Notes: a model not told the origin generated them from the letters alone. A stretch of 64,000 bases of DNA from Sordaria brevicollis (GCA_033439795.1 JAUTDP010000004.1:2046001-2110000); one strand, 5' to 3'; positions 31,558 to 43,182 are shown, counted from the stretch's first letter. Program-made: numbers and translations.

Positions 31558-33961
31558 ATGGCTCTCGACAAGACAATTGAACTAACAAAAAGTGATGACC
31601 AGTCAATTACTGTCACTTCGGGAACCGATACATTCACAATCACCTTCTTTGAAGTCCCAAGAGTCAGCGACAATGCAGAACGTCGATTCCAGCGTGTTCG
31701 AAAGCCTCTCGCGAACGACAATGAATCCCAGGAAGACTCTCCAGGTTCATTTTTTCCCTTCAAGATCTACGGTCCTCCAACAGGTGATGGTGTCAAAGAA
31801 GGGAAAAAGCAGAACGGAAGTCATTTCCTTGCCATCAAAGGTGAGACGCTCTCATCACTCGGCACTGTCAAGACTCAACCTTTCTACGTCTCCGACAATA
31901 TGCTAATGGAGAAATGATACTACAGATGACAAAGCCTTCGCCATACGTATGACAGGAGACTCTAAAGAGTCGGCGTTCAAGGTAAAGGTATGGATAGGCG
32001 GTGTTAACGTCCTCCAGCACACCACGCATGGGAAGAACACTCAGGATTACTTTGTCGTTTCCGAGCAAAAGTGGGTATGGGGAAAGCAAGTCGGCAAGGA
32101 TACTGCACGTCAGTTTCGTGTCTTCCGGAGCGGAAGAGAGAGGTATGTTTTCCTTTCATTCCCTTTCATGCTTCGAGGCCGAAGACTCGCATCTGACATT
32201 CGAAACTTCAGACTATCTCTTCGATACCAACTTCAGAAGAACAACATCAAGAAAGAAGTCGAGGTTGAGATTACTTCCCGGCGTATAGCCCATCCACATC
32301 TACATCCAGATTACTTCTATCGGCCGCACGTCCCATGTCGCATGACCTTGGGCGACGCTGATGAGTGTGCTTCACGGCCTACATTACCACCACCACGGCC
32401 GGTCAACCCGGAACGTCTAGCTCTTTGCCCACAGTTCTCGTGGGGTTTTAACGTCGCTGCCTCGGGAATGCAACCACCAACCGTTCTATTTGATGAACTT
32501 TCCTTTTATAGGGATTCATCACCTGTCTACGGCTCTTGCACGTTACCGCCGCCGCCGCCGCCAACAACCTTCCACGAACTTCCTTCCGACAACAGGGTTT
32601 CGCCAACCATCGTTGAACAGGGCATACCTGCGAGACCGCTGCCTTGCTACCAACCTCAACAATATCAGTTTGCACCCGCGGTCACCGGCAATTCATGTAG
32701 ACTTTACGAAGTCATTGATGAGCCTCCTAGCATAGACTTCCCCGAGCTCCACCATATTATGGAATACCCCCACCACACCGCAGCAATACGATATGACCCG
32801 CAAGAAGATGAAGTTGTATACCCTGCTTGTAACATAGAGGTATCTTCCTATTCACCCACAGACTTCATCGAAACCTGTCAATCCAGGGATGACAGCCCCA
32901 GCATCCCGCCACCACAGCAAGCTGGCAGTCAGTATCCGGATTTGGTTGATCCAGACCTAATCACGAACATATCGTACGACTACGAAGCACCGCTACCCCA
33001 GGAAATAGAGGACCTTCTCAATATGCCCTCAACGAGGCCTTCGAATCTCGGTGATACCTTGCCCTGTCTGCCAGAGTCCGCCGCCGCTAGTCCACGCAGT
33101 TCATCATTAGATGTGGCTTTACCCCCCGCTGTCGTACCATTGCCGCCATCAACAACAACAATTTCCCAAGAACCACCGCCGACGTCCAGTAGTGCTGAGC
33201 CGCTGCCGACGCCGCCGGCGAAGACGAAGAAGGCGAAGAAGAAGAAGCAGAAGACGATTCTCAGCAGCAGCAAAGACCAAGAAGACCAGGAAGACCAAGA
33301 AAGCATCCACTCCTCCCCCGAAGAGGACATGCTCACGCACCAAATGGTTGTCGGAACCGGCGGCCTCATCGAGCAAATAGTCCACGCCGACAAACATCCG
33401 GAATGGATCGACGATTGCACCGTAACGATCAAGTTTAAGATAGTCGATCCGGAGTACCTCGAAACGGAGGCCGGGGTGAAGAATCTGGGAACCACTGGGG
33501 GAAACTTTGGGGAGGCGCCGAATCCGCCTGAGCGGTTGTTTCGAAAACATGCGCCTGTTGTGGAAGACCCAGACGGACTGAGGCGGGATATTAGATCACC
33601 CATGGAGATGGAAACGGAAATGAGTGCGTTTGGGGTTGAAGAGCCGCTGAAGACGAAGTTGCCGGCGGATTCTGGGGTGGGTTTGACCGGAGAGCGAGCG
33701 GAAGGGGATGGAGAAGAAGAAGGAGAAGTTACACAAGACTTTCAGAGTCTCACGAAGGAGGCTGATAATCAGCCTCGGGGTGTTTTCAACGATTTTCGCA
33801 TGAGGAAGGAGAGGCGTAAACAGGAGAAGCTAGGTGGGGTGAGGATACAAATGATACGGAAGCAGAAGGAGAAACATCGAGAACCGAAAGGACAAGAGCG
33901 GAAGTCAAGATGGCGGACGTTTGTCGATGCGCTGAGGCGGGTTTTGACTTTGGGGCGGTAG
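31558..33961 (+). CDS. GGVN/QDYFV-domain protein, long paralogue
   Basis: Exons 31558-31840, 31926-32142 and 32212-33961 give 749 aa. Residues 1 to about 190 form a beta-rich domain: FFPFKIYGPP, AIKGDDKAFAIRM across the first intron, KVKVWIGGVNVLQHT, then QDYFVVSEQKWVWG and RQFRVF. This is the pattern of a fungal family of unknown function, usually GGVNAISG, then QDYxVxPxQxWLDG, then RQFVAMP, and the Leu-Asp of the last-but-one motif is changed here. Residues 200-520 are disordered and Pro-rich. A second conserved stretch, GTGGLIEQIVHADKHPEW, starts near residue 547. The end is a basic helix with SRWRTFVDALRRVLTLG. The 69-base second intron is a multiple of three without a stop, so an unspliced isoform could be translated. 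Function unknown; the neighbouring paralogue has the same intron phases. Confidence 0.78.
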
Positions 33962-34849
33962 GGTACGTCTTCTTGGCTTTCTCGTGTCCATGCCAGATGA
34001 ATAGAACAAAACAATGTGAATCTTCGGTACCAGTATGGTTAGACGCGCCTGGAACTTTTCTGGTTGATTGATGTCTCAGCGGTTGCTGTCCAAGACCAGT
34101 ACTTGACCCCATGTGCCTTCCTACGTTTCTTTTTGGATGGAAGGCATGTACAGGTATGTACTTGAGTAGCTACTCGAGACTGATCTGAATTGCACTTAGA
34201 AAGTAGGTCAATATCGGCAACACCGGAATGGAAAACAAAACTTCATGACATACCCTAGCCTGTGTTCGCATGCGCCGAGACATGGCGCCGCAATATCCGA
34301 CTGAGAAGAGGTGGGGGGGAATGATGGGTTTTGATGGGTTGGGTGACCATAAACCAAGGAAAAAGGCTTATGGAAATTGGAAAAAAAAAAGAAAATCTCA
34401 AAAGCAGGCTCTCGTCAACTCCTCACGGAGTCCTCCTCCGAGCTCCGCTCCAACGAATCCCGTCAAACGGCACCAGAAAGCCACAGTATGACTGCATTTG
34501 ACCTTCTGCTCATTGGCGGTGGCTGTTTACATGAACCGGTCGAGTGATCGCCGAGGTGGATGGTCTGTACGACATCAGTTCTATGCATATCAGCCTCAGT
34601 GATCGGCAATTGGGTGGTTCAGCCTCCTTTTGCAGATAGACAACTCCGCGGTGGGAGCTTGAGAGGTGGGCGGGAGCCGCTCGTGGGAAGGGGTATTTGT
34701 ACGACTAGTGATCCCGACGGAAGCTCCATAGGCCACGAAGCAGAATTGATCAGTAACAACCGAAGATTTGGATCTCGATCATACCTCTGATCATACCTTT
34801 GATCACATCTGATATCGTACCTCAGCAGAACAGGACCACTCTTAACACA
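33962..34849. other. Spacer between the tandem paralogues
   Basis: 3' region of the long paralogue and promoter of the short one, including the conserved upstream block at 34581-34624. No gene. Confidence 0.5.
34581..34624 (+). promoter_or_regulatory. Conserved upstream block, second GGVN-domain gene
   Basis: CTATGCATATCAGCCTCAGT at the left and GGGTGGTTCAGCC at the right, matching 31335-31378. About 225 bases before the ATG at 34850. Confidence 0.5.
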
Positions 34850-36355
34850 ATGGTTGAACTAAGGCAAAGCCTTAACGACACGTCAGTCCGCATCTCTTCC
34901 GGAAACGACAGTTTCAGCATCACCTTCTGTGAAGTTCCCCGAGCACAAGACAACGCTGTACGGAGCTATCAACATGTCCATGACCCTTGTGAAGATAAAA
35001 AAGGTCATCTGCAGCCAGCCTTTCCTTTCAGAATCTACGATCCGCCAGCACTGAAGGACAGTCGGGTACTCGCAATCAAAGGTCAGTTTCTTGCTCCTTT
35101 CATGCTTGGAAGAAGACAGGTGACTGACATCTAGGATCTCCAAACAGATGACAAAGCCTTCGCCATTCGTCTGGCGAGTGACTGCCCCAAATCCGCCTTC
35201 AAAGTCCAAGTGAAAGTGGGTGGGGTAAATATCATCCAACACCAGCACACCACCAAGGACGGAGGGAAGAAACAACCACAAGACTACTTCGTTGTTTCTG
35301 AGCAGGAGTGGATATGGGGTACGCAAGTCGACAAGGATACTGCACGGCAGTTTCGGGTATTTGGCCGGAAGAGAGAGAGGCAGGTCATGTTCTCAAATCT
35401 CACCTGAGTACACTACGTTCAAACTGTCTCCTAACATCCAGATGTCAGGCTCTCCCTCCGACATCAACTCCACAAAAACAACCTCGTCAAAGAAGTCGAA
35501 ATCCAAATCACTCCTCGCCGTCGCTCAACAACACCGCCGCATGAAGGTGACACAACCTCGGAGACCTCAACACTCGCTGACTCATCCCACGACCATGAAC
35601 CGTCAGACCAGCAACAATTTAACTCCTTCTCTTCCACATCCAGCACCAACCGCCATCCCCAACCACCTCACTTGGGAGAAGAGTCACCACACGAAATGGT
35701 AATCGGCACCGGCGGCTTAATCCGACAAGTAATCCACCCCGATAAGCAACCCGATTCCTGGACCGAAGATCCAGACAGCACCATCACACTAAGATTCAAG
35801 ATCTTCAACCCTACCAAACCCAACCACTTCAGAAAAATAACGGGGCTCGAGCTTGGTAACCCCGGCGGCAACTGGAACGATAAACCCAACCCAGCAAAGA
35901 AGTTCTTTGGCCGACAAAAGCCGGTGGTTGAGAACCCGGAGGAGATGAGAGGTGATATACGGTCACCTGAGGAGATTGGAAGTGATGGCGAAGACGATGA
36001 AGAAGTTGAGACAGATGATGATGATGATGATAATGTAGATTCCGATCTGGACTCGGGCGTGGCTATGGGTAGGGCGGAAGATCTTGGCGAGGAAGAGGAA
36101 AATGATGAGCAGGCGAGGGGGAGGTTTGCTGCTCTTTTCAGCGAAGCACAAAACCAGCGTCGAGAACGACCCAAAAAGGAGAAACGAAAGAAGAAGAAGA
36201 AGGGGAAGAAGGATGAGAAGCCGAGTGGGTTGTACCTGATGGTGGTGAACGAAGTTCGGTCGGTCAAGACACGAGGGCCTGAAAAGAGAAGCAGGTGGCG
36301 GAAGATTTTGGAAGCGGTGAGGAGGGTTTTGAGTCCTGGGTTGATGGTGGCTTAA
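34850..36355 (+). CDS. GGVN/QDYFV-domain protein, short paralogue
   Basis: Exons 34850-35081, 35148-35379 and 35449-36355 give 456 aa. The same N-terminal domain is present: FPFRIYDPP, AIKGDDKAFAIRL, KVQVKVGGVNIIQHQ, QDYFVVSEQEWIWG and RQFRVF. The Pro-rich middle of the long copy is almost absent, so GTGGLIRQVIHPDKQPDSW comes near residue 240. An acidic Glu/Asp run follows, then a Lys/Arg-rich tail ending SRWRKILEAVRRVLSPG. To keep the frame and match the other copy (RERLSLRHQLHKNN versus RERLSLRYQLQKNN) the second intron must be GC-AG: donor AG|GCAGGT at 35380, branch CTAAC, acceptor GTCAG at 35448, 69 bases, the same length as in the other copy. The start is the first ATG; the frame extends upstream only from a non-ATG codon. 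Function unknown. Confidence 0.76.
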
Positions 36356-36382
36356 GCTGACCGGGTTGAGACGGTGTGTGAT

Positions 36383-37291
36383 TTATGATGGTGATGGTCT
36401 GGCGGGTGTAAGTTCTGTTGATGAGGTTGTGTTGACTGTGTTCACTGTTTCGAGTTGGGTGTTTGTTCGGCGTTCAATGGTCCTAGAATCTTGAAGTTAG
36501 TCTTTGAACTGTTGTTGATATCATGTGTACCATCGATACTTACCTTTGTAATTGCAACAGTTTGATCCCTTGTAAAAGCAATATGTGAGCGTCCACCTCT
36601 GCAACGATGGACAACACTGATTATCTCGTCTCGTCAGTCACGCACCTGTGATGTATAGCTGGCCACGTTATTTCCTTCTTTTCCCGTTGAAGGAAGGGCA
36701 GTTGGTGACTGGTCTGCACTCACACTCTCTATAGTTATCCTCCAGCTTATCCATAGTCCTACTCGTCTCTCTCCAGTTGCGTAGTTGTATCCAGATCTTA
36801 AATGACGCCTCGTAAAACCCCTTCACGTCCCACCGCAGTATCAATCGGATCGTAGCTCTCGCATAGCCTGTGATGCTGACCCCCTCAGCGAGAACATGAA
36901 GGATTTCTTCGGTTTGATAGATGAGTCTCTTGGCCTTGTCGTAGCATTTCTGTACATCCTTCAGGGTTGCGTGTAGCTTTTCATCCGACGGGCTGCCTCC
37001 CAACGTTGAGTTTTCCACCGGAGTTTCGACATTTGATGGAGCATATGTGGATAAATTGTTGTTGCTCCTGAAGCCCAAAAATGATGAATCGAACAGCTGA
37101 ATGTACCGTACTCTTTGTTCTAACGCTCGAAGTGAATCTATCCATCCCTTTTTGCCTAGTTCCTCCATCACTCTTCTTTCATTTTGGAGGACTCGGACTA
37201 TGACGAGGTTAAGTGCCGAGAGTGCAAAAGTAAGGAGGCCGATGATGTTGGCGGCAATGGAGAGTCCGCTGTCTTGTGAGTCGTTGGCCAT
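36383..37291 (-). CDS. Small membrane/coiled-coil protein, copy B
   Basis: Minus strand, exons 36724-37291, 36544-36616 and 36383-36482, giving 246 aa. The unspliced frame stops at 36668 with an unrelated tail. Splicing at GTGAGT (36723) to an AATCAG acceptor yields NYRELLSIVAEVDAHILLLQ, which aligns without gaps to copy C, and the next junction adds RTIERRTNTQLETVNTVNTT. The N-terminus is MANDSQDSGLS with a membrane helix (AANIIGLLTFALSALNLVIV), then coiled coil. The middle exon is exactly 73 bases, as in copy C. The gene converges with the short GGVN-domain paralogue, with 27 bases between the two stop codons. No enzyme motif. Probably a membrane-anchored oligomerising protein with the N-terminus outside or in the lumen; the orientation is not certain. 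Confidence 0.72.
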
Positions 37292-38513
37292 TCTGGAGGG
37301 GGTTCGGTGAGATGTGATTCATGCATGGATAACAGGTCATGTACCAAGGAGGTGTCAATGAAGGGCCGGAGGAAAAGTCAGTCGCTTTTGGTCTATATAC
37401 TCGCTAGGAAGGGCATGCGTTCGGATGATATCCAAAAGTTATCATGGACCAGCGTCAGCCCACATAGCATAGGCCTTGCGTGAGCTCTTTTGAGTCACTA
37501 CGCCACAGTGACGCCCCGCCACCCCCGGCCAATCGTAGAACGCCGGAAAGATGGAATGGGTGGACGATCGTGTGATGTTGACTTTCGAGTTCAAGGGCAT
37601 AATGGCGAGCAACTGGGACATGGCGTGGGAGAGTCGGCATCGGTAGCCACACTTGTGCTCGACGACACAGAGTTCTTATTGGGGAATTGCCGTGGAGTTC
37701 ATGGGTAGGAATAGGTGGTGACTGGGTATCCTCGGACAAAGTGCGTATGGACGTAGGGCGGAATTTGGATTGTGGAAGACCGTTCGTTTCGTGTGATAAA
37801 GCAGGTTGCAGAGTCGATGGTAGTGGGAGTCATTCGATGGTGTATCTTCGGGTCGTTGTTCTCAAGGGTTTGCGATAGATGGTTGGTGGATGACCGGCGG
37901 AAGTTGATCTGAGTCGTGTTTCTCCCCACTAGCGAGCCAGAGTCCAACCCAAGCTGAGCTCCGCGAACTTCAAGATTTGCTTTCGAGGTCGACGGTGCCA
38001 TCCGCGACTGAGTGTTGCCGACACTCGTTGACGAACACACAGCATATAGCTGTCTGCCCAAAAACACGACTCGGTGCCCCTGCCAAAGGGCGCCCCTGCC
38101 AAAGGGCAACTTGATCCCCCAGTTCCATCCACCGTCACACATGAAAAAGGCTTGCCAGGCCTGATGATATCCAAGATGCGCTCAGTTTTGATGTGTTGTG
38201 TAATCCAAAAGAACCCGAAATTAGCAGACAGAGAAAAAAACCGAGAGATGCCTACAGAGATATAAAAACACAACTTGCCGAACCCTCCCTGATGCGGCAG
38301 AAAGAATTTGTCCCTTCCATAAACGCCACGAACCATAGCCATTTTTTGAGGACCATGTTGAACAAAAACCCAAGACCCTGGTAAAGCAACAAGTCTTTCT
38401 TCCACTCCTTTATCTTCCTTTCCAAGCAGCGCCAGAAGTTGCTGAAGCGGCAGCACTGATAAGCGCCTTGTCGTTCGTTGTCGTCGAAGTCGTCAACCAT
38501 CCGTCGCAACCGC
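37292..38513. other. Intergenic region
   Basis: No supported gene. A 17-18 base unit (CGCCCCTGCCAAAGGG) is repeated twice at about 38077-38107. It contains the promoter of copy B and the 3' region of GAR1. Confidence 0.45.
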
Positions 38514-39427
38514 TTAGTAACCGCCACGGCCACGGCCTCCACCGCGGGAGAAACCGCCGCCACCGCCCCTGGAGAAGCCGCCGCTGCCACCGCGACCGCC
38601 GCCCCTGCTGAAGCCACCGCCGCCGCCGCGGGAGAAGCCACCACCGCCGCCGCGGGAGAAGCCACCACCACCACGGGAGGAGAAACCGCCACGGCCACCA
38701 CGGCCACCGGCACCACCGCGGGGGGCACCGCGACCGCCGCGACCGCCAGCACCACCACGGCCGGCCTTCTTGACCTTGGGAGCGCCGAGAACCTTGGGCT
38801 TAGGAAGGAAGCGCTCGAGGGGGAGGAGCTTCTCGGAGCCGACGAAAACCTTGTCGCCGGGCTTGAAAGAGGTAGCGACAATGCCGGTCTGAGGCTTCAC
38901 AGTGAAGTACACCTGAAGGGAAGAGTACTGTTAGCTTAACGTTGTATGTGTCGAGTTATTCAACGTTTTGAAGGGAAAGTGAAGGCGCACCTGGTTGAGG
39001 GGACCGAGGACCTCATCGATCTTGCCGATGGGGGTCTTGTTCTCGAGGAACACCTGGGCGTTGAAATGGGGAATCTTGGGGTTGGTGGACTTGTAGAACA
39101 TTTCGCCTTCGACGGCGTGCTCGAAGGTGCCGAGCTCGAGAACCTGGGCGGGGGGACCATCATCGCGCTGACCGAAACCGCCACGGCCGCCTGTTTGTAG
39201 AAAGGGTATGTTAGTTATTGTACTTCATTGTAGTAGTGGGTATGATAGGGTAGTCGTCTTGGGTTGCGCCCATGGTGAGGGCCAAGTGCGACCAAGTTGA
39301 CGACGACGTCAAGGTTGGCGATAACAGGCTGATAATCGAATAATGAATAAATAGAAGCTGTCGTACCTCTGCCGCCGCCGAAGCCACCACGGCCACCACC
39401 ACCACCTCCGCGACCTCTGAAAGACAT
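38514..39427 (-). CDS. GAR1: H/ACA snoRNP protein Gar1
   Basis: Minus strand, exons 39367-39427, 38991-39190 and 38514-38912, giving 219 aa. The N-terminal Gly/Arg domain ([19 protein letters not shown]) leads through a splice into the central Gar1 fold: [57 protein letters not shown] and [21 protein letters not shown] long C-terminal GAR domain of RGG, FSRGG and GRGG repeats ends in RGGY. Gar1 is one of the four core proteins of H/ACA ribonucleoproteins, which guide pseudouridylation of rRNA in the nucleolus. The GC-rich repeats produce long shadow frames on the other strand, which I ignored. The first intron separates the N-terminal GAR domain from the fold. Confidence 0.96.
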
Positions 39428-39890
39428 GATTATTTGGTTGGGTTTGGGTTGTTTGTTTATTGAAATGGAAGGAAATACGGCAAGGGTGCGTCTTGCGTCT
39501 CCTCGCGCGTCAGTGAGATTGGCGGACCGTCGGGGTTGGACTGAGATAATGTTGACAATGGTCGTTTCGTCGGCGCAGACAATTGAAATTTTTCCGTGTT
39601 CCTGGGAGACTGAGAATTGGTCGAGGAATTTTTCCCGGCCGGCAACGCAATCCAGAAGCAAAGCACAGCACCCCACCGTGGCCAGCCCACTTTCGAACGG
39701 TTCCTGGCAGCCGCATTGGCTCAATCCGAACTGTGGATCATCCGGGACCAGCGGCCGAAGTGGGGTGCGGGTCCGTGCCCAGGGCCCTTGACAAACGCCA
39801 GTGTGGGGATTTCAACATCACTCTGCAGTTTTGAACTTGATCCCTTTCAACGCCAAATTCATATTTTCAAGATGAAGCTACATGGCGCCC
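39428..39890. other. GAR1 promoter region
   Basis: Contains the GAR1 start-side region and the 3' end of the DUF8021-like gene. No further feature. Confidence 0.45.
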
Positions 39891-40709
39891 TCAAATTACA
39901 GTAATCGTATGGACATACTTCACCTTACCATCTTCAACCCTAATCTCATGGCTATCCGGCATATTTCCCAACGCATCAAACGAGCACAGCACATCAACCG
40001 ATCCCACCACCTCGTCAATGACATATCGCCGGTTTCCATTGCGCTTCGCACTTCCTCCTCTCGGTAGCTGAGTACCACACGGCCTGGTATACTGCGACCC
40101 TTCAACACGCTCACAGTCGGTACCCCATGATATACTATCCGCCGCCTTTGCATCCGTCCACATGTCGAGATAAGCATCGCCGACTTTCTTCAGCAGCTCC
40201 CGACTTGGTCGGTTAGCCGGGGGGTCGATGATGCCCCAGTTCTCCTTCTGGATGTATCCGAGGGTCTTTTGGGCGTTGAAGAAGAGAGACCCTGTAGTGG
40301 CGGCGATAGTGTCGATGGATGTGATGATGGAGGTATCTCCATCTGCTGGATGACGGATTTGGGTACCAATGACGTACGGCTTGGAGTTGGAACCGCTTGC
40401 GAGTGAGATGATCATGGTGTAGCTGGCACAAGCAACGATGTCGGCGGTTGATCGGTTAAGACTGATGATGTGCGACTGGCTGAGGACGCCGCGCTTGATG
40501 TCGGCTGCCTTGTTGTTCTCTTGGTAGGTGAAGTTGGTCGAGGCCAGTTGAAGGGCGTCAAACCTGCCGGCCGAGAAGGCAGCTACATAGCTGTTGGCTG
40601 CTGCTAGTAGGCCTTCCCTGGTACATTCCGCGGATACAAAAGCGATGGACGCTAGGATGGTGACGACGGTCAACCAGAGCGCGCCCTTGGTAGATATGGC
40701 CAACATCAT
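39891..40709 (-). CDS. Secreted DUF8021-like (NTF2-fold) protein
   Basis: Minus strand, 272 aa, two adjacent ATG codons at 40709 and 40706. The N-terminus is a clear signal peptide (MMLAISTKGALWLTVVTILASIAFVSA) with a likely cut after Ala, before ECTREGLL. The N-terminal half, AAANSYVAAFSAGRFDALQLA and the following strands, looks like a SnoaL/NTF2-type cone. The rest matches DUF8021 proteins that are frequent as secreted fungal proteins of unknown function: ENWGIIDPPANRPSRELL, DAYLDMW, then a C-pair in GTDCERVEG...RPCG, and DVLCSFDALGNMPDSHEIRV near the end. One intact exon. Confidence 0.75.
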   Translation of the reverse strand: MMLAISTKGALWLTVVTILASIAFVSAECTREGLLAAANSYVAAFSAGRFDALQLASTNFTYQENNKAADIKRGVLSQSHIISLNRSTADIVACASYTMIISLASGSNSKPYVIGTQIRHPADGDTSIITSIDTIAATTGSLFFNAQKTLGYIQKENWGIIDPPANRPSRELLKKVGDAYLDMWTDAKAADSISWGTDCERVEGSQYTRPCGTQLPRGGSAKRNGNRRYVIDEVVGSVDVLCSFDALGNMPDSHEIRVEDGKVKYVHTITVI

Positions 40710-41282
40710 GATGTGAAGGTAAGGTGGTTGGCTGTGAAAAAGCGATTCCTACTGTAGTGCAACAGCTTCAACCCCATCATGTTCGAATCGAGTGCTTAAG
40801 TACCTCTAGTTCTATCCAGAAGCCGACTGCTTCTGCCGATCATCGACACTCAACCCTCAACCATGAGCAAGTTTGCCGTGGATAAATGGACGGCCTTGAT
40901 GAATTTCTGCGGGGAACACTTTATCCCAAAACTGCCATTAGATTTTCCCCTCTTATAACTCCATGGTCATGAGCCGCTGAATACATCCCTTTCCGCGCCA
41001 TCCTGCTCACTCTTCATGCCAAAGCCGTTAAGCCTGCTGTCTTGGATAAAAGGCGACCCTGTATTCGAAACGATCCTCGTGAAGAAGACGGCATGGAGGC
41101 AGCATAACCCTAACCCTTGATCTCCATGGTTTCACAAGCCTCGGCACGTCCAGAGCTTTTGTTAGCGGGGCAATTCACCAAAAGCGAAAGCTCGTTCAGC
41201 TCATTCCGAATCCGTAATCTCAATTCATCGACCTTGGATTTTCTCACCATTCAACATCATCATCGTCCAGTCAAACGCAAAA
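40710..41282. other. Divergent promoter region
   Basis: Shared by the DUF8021-like gene (minus) and the reductase (plus). No repeats or RNA genes seen. Confidence 0.45.
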
Positions 41283-42573
41283 ATGGTTGGCCCTCTCCCT
41301 GGACAAAAGACCGTCTTGATCACTGGGTGAGTTTCCCGCGCCGTTTAATTGCTTTAGCGGAGTGTCCACGATCTGTTCACGATGTGACCATCTCGGCGTC
41401 CCACTTCGATACATCCTCTGCCGAAATCCGAGAGACCACAAAGTGCTGACCATATCTTATCATTCCCGGCTTATAGCTGCACGCCAGGCGGCATTGGTCA
41501 TGCCCTCTGCCTCGAGTTCCACAAGCAAGGTGTGTACCTACTACCACCAACAAACTTACCCGTTGCCGGGGTTACATCATCTCAACTGTCACTAAACAAC
41601 ATGCTAACCGTCTGGTGAAGGCGTCCATGTCATCGCCACGGCCCGTAACCCGGCCGTCCTGGCCGAGATGGCCAACATGGGCATGAGCACCCTCGCCCTC
41701 GACGTCACCAGCAAGGAAAGCATCAAGGCCTGCCACGAGGAAGTTGCCCAGATCACCGGCGGCAAGCTTGACATTCTCGTCAACAACGCGTACGTTGCCC
41801 TTTCCATGCTACCATGCTAGGGTCCCATTGTTTACTTTCCCCTTTTTCTGTTTCTTTTTCCTTTTTCTTGGCTCAACCATCTCAACCCTTCCATCCACCC
41901 ACCATCCACCCATCACTAAGAATCTTCCAGCGGCCGCACCCACACCCACCCCGCCACCGACATCGACATTGACGACGTGCGCGAGACCTTCGAAACCAAC
42001 GTCTTCGGCGTAATGGCCATGTGCCAAGCCTTCGCCGACTTACTCATCTCTGCCAAGGGTCTCATCATCAACATCGCTTCCTTAGCCGCCATCACCCCCT
42101 ACGTCTTCGGGTCCGTCTACTGCGCCTCCAAGGGCGCCGTCGTCTCCTACTCCCGCACTTTGAGGCTTGAACTCAAGCCCTTTGGCGTGCGCGTCATGAC
42201 CACCATGACCGGCACCGTGCAATCCCAGATCGCGTCCAAGACGCACCGCACCTTGCCCGAAAACAGCATTTACATGCGCGTCAAGGAGTTTTTTGAGAGG
42301 AGGTTGACGTTTTCGCAGAATAATGCCACGGTCAAGACGGAGGATTATGCGAGACGGTTGGTTAAGAATGCTCTCAAGAGCGAGGTTCCCCTGATCTTGA
42401 GGCCGTGGTTTGGCAGAGCGGATTATTTCTGGGCTGGTGGGTGGTCGAGACTTGTCTGGACTGGTACTTTCTTTGGAGACTGGTTGTTGGATTTGGTCAT
42501 GTATCGGATGTTTAAGATGAATGTGTTGGAGAGGGTGTTGGCGCAGGAGGAGGCGCAGAAGAAGTTGAACTGA
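41283..42573 (+). CDS. Ayr1-like short-chain dehydrogenase/reductase
   Basis: Exons 41283-41326, 41477-41529, 41621-41789 and 41931-42573 give 302 aa. The spliced protein starts MVGPLPGQKTVLITGCTPGGIGHAL, the nucleotide-binding loop TGxxxGIG in the TGCxPGGIGHAL form of the 1-acyldihydroxyacetone-phosphate reductase (Ayr1) branch. KLDILVNNAG spans the last intron, INIASLAAITPY carries the catalytic Ser region, and SVYCASKGAV gives the Tyr-xxx-Lys pair. A C-terminal hydrophobic stretch (RLVWTGTFFGDWLLDLVMY) may anchor it in ER or lipid-droplet membrane. Ayr1 reduces acyl-DHAP with NADPH in glycerolipid synthesis. That activity is inferred by similarity, and other small SDR reactions are possible. 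Confidence 0.85.
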
Positions 42574-43182
42574 ACTGAGCTTTTGAGGGGATGGGGGGGC
42601 TGGGGCCTGGAGGGAGTTGGGAGAGGGTGCTTGCGGCGGGAGAGACGTAGAGGGATCCGCTACTGTATGTGGCTTGTCACAGCCTTGTGCAACATGAAGA
42701 CAACGACTAATTCCTGGCCAATGCATTCTTGGTGTGCTGGCACCGGCTGGCACTGGTACTGACTGGACTTTGGGTTGGGTTTGGCGCCCAATGACTGATC
42801 AGTGGCGGGATTGGTCGCAGATGGAAACCTGGTAAAACGAGAGTTTTCAGAGCCTGGAGCGTGTGTGTGGGAAAGATTGGTGATGGTCTGAATCCGGAGG
42901 GGCATGTATGTTGGTTGGGCTGTGTCTCGGTGCGGCTGATTCGGTCAAACTATACCCTTCGGTGAGGCTCTATTTGTATATGGACGAATCAGCGATGCAT
43001 TGGCTGTCATGTTACCCGAACCACGACATAAAACCCGTCATCTCCTTCCATGCTCAGGATGCTGCTGTCTACGTGTTGAGCTTGAGCAAATCTGTCCAGC
43101 TTCCGTTCTTTTATTTTTTGTCATAGTCCCTAGCCTTGATCCCGCTTTCGTCACCCGAAAACACCAACCCTCTCCGACCGAC
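42574..43182. other. Intergenic region
   Basis: 3' region of the reductase and promoter of copy C. Nothing else. Confidence 0.45.

Noticed and set aside
38478..38939. Plus-strand 153-residue Ala/Thr-rich frame.
   Set aside because: It is the complement of the GAR1 Gly/Arg repeat, produced by the repeat composition and not by selection.
39215..39724. Long minus-strand frame covering the first exon of GAR1 and sequence upstream.
   Set aside because: It only extends the GAR1 frame through its leader and first intron. The fold of Gar1 is obtained only with the spliced exons.
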